Part shown: in pieces, positions 57,489-64,000 of the stretch
How positions within the stretch are numbered: position 1 is the stretch's first letter
How the letters are laid out: every line of letters begins with the position of its first letter
Assembly (NCBI GenBank): GCA_022567555.1
Contig: JADFGT010000002.1
Location: 1 to 64,000 of the forward strand
DNA: 64,000 bases
Reading direction: 5' to 3'
DNA from: Armatimonadota bacterium
GTDB taxonomy: Bacteria; Armatimonadota; Fimbriimonadia; Fimbriimonadales; ATM1
Translations under genes and position numbers: made by a program
The notes under the pieces: generated by a model
The model's input: only the letters and a program-made list of their open reading frames with translations
The model's database searches: none
What the model was told of the DNA's origin: nothing

Positions 57489-59870
57489 CTACGGCGCGAC
57501 CGCCCAGAGTACCGAGTCTATCCTCGCGACCCACGGGTAAAGCAGGATGGGACCCGCCTCTTTGTAACTCAGCCTTGCCTTCATTACCAGAGTTGTGGGG
57601 TCAATGAAGCGCTCGGGCTTCGCTGAGATGTGGACCTCAGTAATCGAATCGGACACCGTCGCTGTACGGAGATCCACCTGCCCGTAGGTGCCCGTAACGT
57701 AGTTGAACAGTTCGATCTTCTGTGAGATGTTCGGGATAGATGTGTGGGCCTCGAGTTTGAAGCGAAGCTCCTGGGGCGAATCGGTTCGCGCAGTGCCCTC
57801 GACCACAACCTGCACCGGGGCCTCCTGTGTCGTCAGCACAAACCAGGGCCGCACAGCCAGGTGATTGTCGTCACTGAACAACAGGTCTTCAAGGTCTCCG
57901 CTCACACGCAGGCCTCGCGCCACAGAAAAGTTGTCCGGGAGTGAAACAAACGGATTCCGCGCAACGACGAGTGTGGCGTCCTGACGTCCGTATGCGAACA
58001 GTTCACCGCCGGGCGAATTGGCGATAGAGAAGACACCGGTACCGGTCCCTTCGTCAAACGTCTCGAGCAGCGAGCCGTCGCTGACGCGCCAGAATCTGAC
58101 ACTCGGTTCGCCGATTTCGGCTTCCCACACGGCACTTCCAGACGCCAGGGTCTGGCCGTCGGCAGTGAAAGCGACGGACCAAACTGACTCCTCGTGGCCG
58201 GTCAAGGTGTGCAGCAATTCGCCAGTCGTGACCCGCCAGAGCTTAATAGTGCGATCACCGCTCCCCGATGCGAGCGTGGTGTGCTCGCTCGGGGAGAAAG
58301 CGACGGACCACACAATATAACTGTGGCCTGTCAAGGTAAGAAGCAATGAACCGCTCGAGACCCGCCATATCTTGATGGTATAGTCCGCGCTCCCCGATGC
58401 CAGTCTCTGCCCGTCCGGCGAGTATGCAAGCGAGAAAATCGAATTTGTATGGCCCGTGAGAGTGCGAAGCAGTGTGCCGTCCGAAACACGCCAGATCTTG
58501 ATCGTTCGATCCCCGCCCGCCGCGATTCTCTCCCCATCAGGCGAAAAGGCAATGGCGAAAATGCGGTTAGTGATGTCGATTACAGTGAGAAGCAATTCAC
58601 CGGTTGAAACCCGCCAGATCTTGATGGTGTTGTCCCAGCTGCCCGACGCAAGCATCTGCCCATCCGGCGAAAACACGAGCGAAGGAATCGGCCTGGTATG
58701 GCCTGTTAGAGTACGAAGTAGTGAGCCATCCGAGACGCGCCAGAGCCTGATGGTGGAATCGTCGTCCCCTGACGGCCACGTTCCGCCCGTGGATACGAAC
58801 GTCTGCCCGTCCGGTGAGAAAGCAACTGACCGAATCAACCCCCAGTGGTGCAGCAGGCTCCGAATCAATGTGCCGTCAGATACGCGCCACAGATTGACTG
58901 CCGTGCCCCTCCCCCCTTGCACCTGTCCGCCTCCCGATGCAAGCATCTGTCCGCCAGGTGAGAAAGCTATGGAACTGACCCAGGATGTGTGTCCGGTGAG
59001 GGTCCGAAGGAGCGTGCCGTCTGAAACGCGCCAGAGTCTGATATTCTCGTACCCCGACGATGCGAGCATGTCCCCATTGGGCGAAAAGACAACGCAGGTG
59101 ACGCCGCTTGGGTGTTGCAGCGTGCGTAGTGGCTTACCGTCGGACACATCCCACAATCTGACAGTTCCATCGAAGCTCCCGGATGCCAGCATCCGCCCAT
59201 CCGGCGAGAAGGCAACGGACGACACTGAAGCTGTGTGACGGCTTAGAGTGCGAAGCAACGTACCGTCCGATACTTGCCACAGTTTGACAGTGGTATCGCG
59301 ACTCCCGGAGGCAACCATTTTCCCGTCAGGTGAGAACACAACAGAATAAACATCGCTCGTGTGCCCAGTCAGAGTCCGCAGCAACGATCCGTCGGAAACA
59401 CGCCAGAGTCTGACGGTGTCATCGCGGCTCCCGGATGCGAGCGTCTGCCCGTCCGGCGAGAAGGCAACGGAGAAAACCCAATTTGTATGGCCCACCAGGG
59501 TACGAATCAAGGCACCGTCTGAGACCCGCCAAAGATTGATGGTCGTATCCGCACCACCGGAGGCGAGCGTCTGCCCATCCGGCGAGAAGGCAACGGAGAG
59601 AACCCAATATGTATGGCCCACCAGGGTGCGAATCAATGCGCCGTCAGAGACGCGCCAAATCTTGACGGTCCTATCACCGCTCGCAGAGGCCAAAGTCTGG
59701 CCGTCGGGCGACAGGGCTACTGAGGTGACCGGATCGGCGTGACCGCCGGCCATCCACAGGATGTCCGGACGGCCCTGGGGCCACGACGACGTCGCAGCGG
59801 CGACCGCGACAAGGACGCTGATGCCGCTAACCGATATTCTGAGTCCACTCCATGCCCGTTTCATGTCCAC
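57489..59870 (-). CDS. Exported WD40 protein, 14 blades plus C-terminal domain
   Basis: Encodes 793 residues from ATG 59870 (ATG 59864 is also in frame). The hydrophobic start (ISVSGISVLVAVAAATS) looks like a signal or anchor. Fourteen WD40 units follow, each like GHTNWVFSVAFSPDGQTLAS plus a KIWRVSDGxLLRTL strand, enough for two seven-bladed propellers. The units are very similar to one another, which suggests recent internal duplication. The last 150 residues are a separate beta domain (FSVARGLRVSGDLEDLLFSD; VQVVVEGTARTD; LFNYVTGTYG) that recurs in the dehydrogenase at 62454. Likely a binding scaffold on the cell surface. Confidence 0.88.
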   Translation of the reverse strand: MDMKRAWSGLRISVSGISVLVAVAAATSSWPQGRPDILWMAGGHADPVTSVALSPDGQTLASASGDRTVKIWRVSDGALIRTLVGHTYWVLSVAFSPDGQTLASGGADTTINLWRVSDGALIRTLVGHTNWVFSVAFSPDGQTLASGSRDDTVRLWRVSDGSLLRTLTGHTSDVYSVVFSPDGKMVASGSRDTTVKLWQVSDGTLLRTLSRHTASVSSVAFSPDGRMLASGSFDGTVRLWDVSDGKPLRTLQHPSGVTCVVFSPNGDMLASSGYENIRLWRVSDGTLLRTLTGHTSWVSSIAFSPGGQMLASGGGQVQGGRGTAVNLWRVSDGTLIRSLLHHWGLIRSVAFSPDGQTFVSTGGTWPSGDDDSTIRLWRVSDGSLLRTLTGHTRPIPSLVFSPDGQMLASGSWDNTIKIWRVSTGELLLTVIDITNRIFAIAFSPDGERIAAGGDRTIKIWRVSDGTLLRTLTGHTNSIFSLAYSPDGQRLASGSADYTIKIWRVSSGSLLLTLTGHSYIVWSVAFSPSEHTTLASGSGDRTIKLWRVTTGELLHTLTGHEESVWSVAFTADGQTLASGSAVWEAEIGEPSVRFWRVSDGSLLETFDEGTGTGVFSIANSPGGELFAYGRQDATLVVARNPFVSLPDNFSVARGLRVSGDLEDLLFSDDNHLAVRPWFVLTTQEAPVQVVVEGTARTDSPQELRFKLEAHTSIPNISQKIELFNYVTGTYGQVDLRTATVSDSITEVHISAKPERFIDPTTLVMKARLSYKEAGPILLYPWVARIDSVLWAVAP

Positions 59871-60041
59871 TTACCCCCGGAATGGCCGCGGCCCGTGATC
59901 GCACCGCCCGACCATGGCGCACAGCCGAGGCTCCTGGCTGCCGGCCGCAACCTCCTGACGCCTCTTCTCGTTTGACATCCGGACCGGCCTAAATGTTCCC
60001 GCCCGGCCCTGGCCTCAACCTGCGCCGGTCCTCAAAGTGGG

Positions 60042-61007
60042 TCAGGAACCGTCCCCTTCCGCTTCCAAAAACCGCTCTGCCTCGATCGCCGCCATGCAGC
60101 CGGTCCCGGCCGCCGTCACCGCCTGGCGGTAGACCCGGTCGGCGGCGTCACCGCTTACGAACACGCCCGGCAGTTTCGTGCGCGTGCTGTACGGTTCCAC
60201 CTTCAGATAGCCAAGTTCGTCCATGTCCAAGCAATCTTTGAAGAGCTCGGTATTCGGCTTGTGCCCGATGGCGATGAACACGCCGTCTATCGGCATCTCG
60301 CGAGTCTCGCCGTTACGCGCATCCTTCAGACGAACGCCGGTGACATGCTTGGTGGGTTCCGACTCGCCCAGAACTTCATCCAGTCCGCTGTACCAAACGA
60401 ACTCAATCTTCGCGTTATCGAACGCGCGCTGCTGCATGATCTTGCTGGCCCTCAACTGGTCGCGCCGGTGAACCACATACACCTTGCTCGCATGCCGCGT
60501 CAGGAAGTTCGCCTCCTCCATAGCCGTGTCGCCCCCCCCGACAACGATAACTTCCTTGCCGCGGAAGAAGAAACCGTCGCAAGTTGCGCACGCGCTCACC
60601 CCATAGCCGCCATACTCCTCTTCGCCCGGAACGCCGATCCACTTGGCTACCGCTCCGGTAGCGATGATGACCGTTCTCGAACGGTATTCGTCATCCCCGA
60701 CGAACACGCCGTACGGCCGCTCGGAAAAATCAACCCGGGTGACATGCGTTTCCACAACGCGTGTGCCGAACCGCTCGGCCTGCTTTCGGAAAAGGACCAT
60801 CATGTCTGGGCCCATGAGCCCATCCGGGAACCCAGGGTAGTTCTCGACGTCCGTAGTTATCATGAGTTGGCCGCCCGGCTCCTGCCCCGTGAAGAGCAGG
60901 GGATCGAGGCTCGCACGGGCAGCATAGAGGGCCGCAGTGTAGCCAGCCGGCCCGGAACCGATGATGATCACGTTTTCGATGGCTCGTTGTTCGCTCACGT
61001 TAGCCAT
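60042..61007 (-). CDS. trxB: Thioredoxin reductase
   Basis: Encodes 321 residues. FAD-binding VIIIGSGPAGYTAALYAARA, the redox-active CATC (C140, C143) in GYGVSACATCDGFFF, the NADPH-binding VVGGGDTAMEEANFL, and the closing FVSGDAADRVYRQAVTAAGT are all present. It transfers electrons from NADPH to thioredoxin in the cytoplasm. A G8 run encodes GGG of the NADPH loop. No thioredoxin gene is adjacent. Confidence 0.96.
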   Translation of the reverse strand: MANVSEQRAIENVIIIGSGPAGYTAALYAARASLDPLLFTGQEPGGQLMITTDVENYPGFPDGLMGPDMMVLFRKQAERFGTRVVETHVTRVDFSERPYGVFVGDDEYRSRTVIIATGAVAKWIGVPGEEEYGGYGVSACATCDGFFFRGKEVIVVGGGDTAMEEANFLTRHASKVYVVHRRDQLRASKIMQQRAFDNAKIEFVWYSGLDEVLGESEPTKHVTGVRLKDARNGETREMPIDGVFIAIGHKPNTELFKDCLDMDELGYLKVEPYSTRTKLPGVFVSGDAADRVYRQAVTAAGTGCMAAIEAERFLEAEGDGS

Positions 61008-61576
61008 TTAACACCATGCGGGGCCGCGGAGTTCCTCTCCGTATTTATTCCGGGTCTGAGAGCGGCCGCCCGAAGGCGCCGAGGCTGGCACGAACCTTGT
61101 GCTATCTCCCACAAGGCAGCCCGCCTCGCCGGTTCAATCGCGCAGAAGGGAACCGGCCGAGGACGGCAAACGGAACTGATGAAAACCTTACAGCGAGCAT
61201 GGAGATTCTCCGCCTTCGAGGCGCGCGCGGCGGCAATCGCCCCAACGGGCCGCGCACGGCACCCGGTGGCGCTGCCCAACGGTCTCATGCCGGTCGCGGT
61301 GCAGGTAGTACCTGCGCAACGCAGACGCCTTTGAGTACCTCTCCCCTCCCTGACCCCAGCCGGCCCCTTCGGGGGCCGGCCTCCCTTTCGGGCAAAGCCG
61401 TCGCGTTGACTCTTGCAAGACGCGCATCCCACGAACGGCGCGCCGGAGGCCGGAGAAACCATCGCCGTCCGGCCTGATTCAACCGCGTTTCAGGTAGAAT
61501 TTACGGTCGCAGGCGGCGCATTTGGCCGCTACAATGCAGTGTCCGTTGACGGATTGGTCCGAATGGAGGTACTGAC
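61008..61576. other. 569-nt region without a recognised gene
   Basis: Frames open on both strands are arginine-rich, lack start sites and look like GC artefacts. The one clear structure is a hairpin at 61359-61380 (GCCGGCCCC, TTCG loop, GGGGCCGGC), with only a short T-run after it. An undescribed RNA gene is possible; SRP RNA, RNase P, tmRNA and 6S motifs were not found. Confidence 0.5.
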
Positions 61577-62215
61577 ATGAAAGGAACAGTTACACTCTTG
61601 TCACTTTTAGCCGCCGGAGCAGCGAACGCCGCGGTGGTCGGATTTGTTGAGGACTTTCCCGCGGCGGGCGGGACGGCCGGTTTCTTCTCAGGGGCGACCC
61701 TCAGCAACCCCGGGACCGGTGGAGTCGGCGGAGCCGGCGACGGATACCTTCTTGTGACCCGGGAGTTCGAGGGTCACTTCGGGGCTGCAACTATGCGGAC
61801 GGAGTTCACCGGCGACCTCATCGCGGACGGCGTCACGGGATTTTCCCTATGGTTGAACGACGTTGGCGACAACGAGGTCTTTGAAGTCCACGTGGGCGTA
61901 GGCACTGCTAACCAGAACTTCTGGCTATACACGGTTCCCTTCACGCCCCCGGACAACGAATGGGGGTACTTCTACGCGGACGTCACCAACGCCGGCGCCT
62001 GGACGCAGATCATGGGAAGCGGCACTTTCGAGGACGCTCTGCGAAACTCGAACCGGCTGCTCATTCGCCACGATCTGGAGCCGTTCGTCCAGCATCCGGA
62101 CGAAATCGCAGGGGACTTGGGGATAGACCAGATCACGGTGGTCCCGGAGCCCGCGACATTGCTCGCCCTGACCGGGCTCGTTGCTCTCGCTCTGCGCCGC
62201 CGCGCGAAGCGTTAG
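61577..62215 (+). CDS. PEP-CTERM sorting-signal protein
   Basis: Encodes 212 residues from ATG 61577, with TGGAGGT upstream. Signal peptide MKGTVTLLSLLAAGAANA; a beta-rich mature domain (GFVEDFPAAGGTAGFFSGAT, FEVHVGVGTANQNFWLY). The end is the PEP-CTERM tripartite tail: VPEP, a hydrophobic helix (ATLLALTGLVALAL) and RRRAKR. Such proteins are handled by an exosortase and placed on the outer surface or in extracellular polymer. The domain itself is not recognised. Confidence 0.9.
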   Translation: MKGTVTLLSLLAAGAANAAVVGFVEDFPAAGGTAGFFSGATLSNPGTGGVGGAGDGYLLVTREFEGHFGAATMRTEFTGDLIADGVTGFSLWLNDVGDNEVFEVHVGVGTANQNFWLYTVPFTPPDNEWGYFYADVTNAGAWTQIMGSGTFEDALRNSNRLLIRHDLEPFVQHPDEIAGDLGIDQITVVPEPATLLALTGLVALALRRRAKR

Positions 62216-62453
62216 GCGGCCATTGATAGGCGACTCCCCGAATGTTCGCGTTCGCAACCGCGCTCGTGGGGGCTCCGGTGCAACACTCGATCAGCAGCAC
62301 GTCGTCAGGCGACGACTCCTGGTATTTATGCTGGATTGACGCAAGACTCCTGAACCTTGAGGTCCGAATGGAGCTGTCTGGTACTATATGTGGCGAAAGC
62401 ACCGGCGCCTGCCGGAGCGTCGCTACCCAGTTCACGGTTGAAGGAGAGACAGG

Positions 62454-64000
62454 ATGAAAATGGCACACATCGCCGCCAGTGCGTGCATCGCGGCATTCGC
62501 GTGCAGCAGCGGTCCCGCGCAGACGATCACGATCCCCGGTTACTTCGTCGAGACGGTTATTACAGGTTTGGACCTCCCGACTACGATGGCTTTCATCGGA
62601 GACGACGAACTGCTGGTCCTTGAAAAGAACACGGGCAAAGTGAAACACTATTTGAACTCCACCTTCCAGGGAACCGCTCTCGACCTCATTGTTGCCAACA
62701 ACGGTGAGAGGGGTCTGCTGGGTATTTGCCTCCATCCGGACTTCGCACAGAACGGACTCGTGTTTCTTTACTACTCCAATGGCGATGAGAAGGGAGGGAC
62801 TTGGCTCGACAACCGAGTGGAAAGGTTTGTCTGGGATGGCGAAGTCCTCACGTATGAGTCTACAATCATTGTATTCCCAATCGACCCACTGTTTGATCAG
62901 TTCAACGGGCCTTGGCACAATGCAGGCATTCTACGAATCGGCCCTGATGAAAAACTTTATATAATCACGGGTGACCTCGGGCGAGGCGCACTCGGCTTCG
63001 CGGGGGCCTACCGAACGATTGAGCAAAACGGCAACAATTGGCGGGTAGCGGGTGTCGGCGGCATCCATCGTCTGAATCTCGATGGTTCAATACCGACTGA
63101 TAACCCATTCTTTTATCATAAAGACGACCGAATCAAGACATACATCTCATACGGCAACCGAAACTCGTTTGGGTTCGCTTTTGATCCGCTCACAGGGCGG
63201 CTATGGGAAACCGAGAATGGGCCGGAGGTTTATGACGAACTCAATGTTATTGACTTTGGATTCAACGGCGGCTGGACGAAAATCATGGGGCCTGATTATC
63301 GCGACGCAGAGTATGTCCAGAACCTGCAGACGGCCTACGACGCGGAGGACCTCATCTATCTGAAGGGCGCATACTATGGAGACCCTGTTTTCAGTTGGCT
63401 GGACCCGATCGGCGTGACGGCAATCCAGTTCCTCAGCAGCATCAAGTTCGGCCAAAACGAGCGAGGCAACGTCTTGATCGGTGACGTCAACACCCGGCAG
63501 CTATACCTGTTTGAAGTCAATGAGGCTCGCGATGGAGTTGTACTGTTGCCTGGAACGGAAGACGGGGTTGCCGACACCGACGCCGAACGCGATCAATACG
63601 CTGTCGGGTCCGGCTGGGGGATCACGACGGACCTACAGCTCGGTCCGGATGGCTACATTTACACCGTCAGTCTTACTCTCGGCTCGATCTTCCGCATCCG
63701 CCCCGAAATGGACCCGTTCGTTCCAGAGAGTTTCACAGTTTTCCGCGGCCTGCTGCTCTCCGGCGGGCTGCCGGACCTATTCGAAAGCGACGACTCGCGT
63801 CTGGTTGTGCAGACGGGGCAATTCGCCCCGAGCACTCAACCGCCCGTTCAGATAGAGGTCACGGGCACGTCGCCGACAGAGACCACGAGCGAGTTGAGGT
63901 TCCGGTTCGAAGGGATGGCGAGCAGGGCGTTCATCGAGCGGCGAATCTCGCTGTACAACTACGTCACGCAAAGTTACGAGGAGTTGCACGTCGGCATGGC
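62454..64000 (+). CDS. PQQ-dependent sugar dehydrogenase-like protein (3' end outside window)
   Basis: Open from ATG 62454 (AAGGAGAG upstream) to the window edge, at least 515 residues. Signal-like start with a possible lipobox (MKMAHIAASACIAAFACSSG). The glucose/sorbosone dehydrogenase propeller follows: ITGLDLPTTMAFIGDDELLV, NNGERGLLGICLHPDFAQNG, PDEKLYIITGDLGRG, the typical YGNRNSFGFAFDPLTGRLWE then TENGPEVYDELN, and YTVSLTLGSIFRI. From residue about 425 (FTVFRGLLLSGGLPDLFESD) a domain starts that matches the C-terminus of the WD40 protein at 57489. Predicted to oxidise a sugar outside the membrane; cofactor and substrate inferred from the family. Confidence 0.85.
   Translation, partial: MKMAHIAASACIAAFACSSGPAQTITIPGYFVETVITGLDLPTTMAFIGDDELLVLEKNTGKVKHYLNSTFQGTALDLIVANNGERGLLGICLHPDFAQNGLVFLYYSNGDEKGGTWLDNRVERFVWDGEVLTYESTIIVFPIDPLFDQFNGPWHNAGILRIGPDEKLYIITGDLGRGALGFAGAYRTIEQNGNNWRVAGVGGIHRLNLDGSIPTDNPFFYHKDDRIKTYISYGNRNSFGFAFDPLTGRLWETENGPEVYDELNVIDFGFNGGWTKIMGPDYRDAEYVQNLQTAYDAEDLIYLKGAYYGDPVFSWLDPIGVTAIQFLSSIKFGQNERGNVLIGDVNTRQLYLFEVNEARDGVVLLPGTEDGVADTDAERDQYAVGSGWGITTDLQLGPDGYIYTVSLTLGSIFRIRPEMDPFVPESFTVFRGLLLSGGLPDLFESDDSRLVVQTGQFAPSTQPPVQIEVTGTSPTETTSELRFRFEGMASRAFIERRISLYNYVTQSYEELHVGM

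Noticed and set aside
58456-59238. 260-residue plus-strand repeat protein
   Set aside because: Antisense shadow of the WD40 repeats; its periodicity is that of the real gene.
61186-61340. SRP (4.5S) RNA
   Set aside because: The conserved GGUCAGG..GGAAGCAGCC loop is missing.

Overview
The window is a 64-kb stretch of a GC-rich chromosome from a diderm bacterium. Envelope evidence is a TolC/HlyD/RND efflux set, an outer-membrane-barrel-like protein and a PEP-CTERM protein. A prcB-prcA proteasome pair outside any actinobacterial context, PEP-CTERM sorting, VCBS/ASPIC proteins and long WD40 proteins together suggest Armatimonadota (Fimbriimonadia-like). That placement is inference, since no rRNA or other phylogenetic marker was compared. 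I found no rRNA, tRNA, CRISPR array, transposase or integrase.

Layout. 1-2.5 kb: the 3' part of a thioredoxin-like gene with an in-frame TGA in a UGVC motif (candidate selenoprotein), the 20S-type proteasome genes prcB-prcA, and a TPR protein. 2.6-9.1 kb: three overlapping paralogous genes for large secreted proteins with short secretin-N/TonB-like (STN-like) modules, closed by an intrinsic terminator. 9.3-18 kb: glnA, a 21-bp tandem array, a WD40-like protein, an unknown protein, rimO with two in-frame repeat insertions, a zinc-ribbon membrane protein, and a PIN-domain protein beside a DNA methyltransferase-nuclease fusion. 18-26 kb: fumC with a repeat inserted in frame, a barrel protein, a methyltransferase, a slipin, glcE, a frameshifted glcF, a seven-iron ferredoxin, gpsA and a DoxX-like protein.

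26-36 kb: membrane-anchored proteins of unknown function, a protein with three DNA-binding-like repeats, guaB, and a metzincin-type zinc protease. 36-49 kb: a 'quinate 5-dehydrogenase'-type protein overlapping a pabB-pabC fusion, a VCBS/ASPIC lipoprotein, ribokinase, TPR protein, small lipoprotein, APH-like kinase, RRM RNA-binding protein, GYF/TM2 protein and ftsZ outside a dcw cluster. 49.5-57.2 kb: a TetR-led tripartite efflux operon. 57.5-64 kb: a 14-blade WD40 protein, trxB, a PEP-CTERM protein and the start of a PQQ-type sugar dehydrogenase. The WD40 protein and the dehydrogenase share a C-terminal domain.

Most genes are housekeeping or envelope functions in short operons. The most unusual layer is the repeats. 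Several families of small palindromic or tandem sequences sit at stop codons, between genes and, in fumC and rimO, inside essential-type coding sequences without breaking frame. One family keeps its hairpin through a compensatory base-pair change. Runs of 7-10 G or C inside genes are also frequent, and one of them (C10) breaks glcF.
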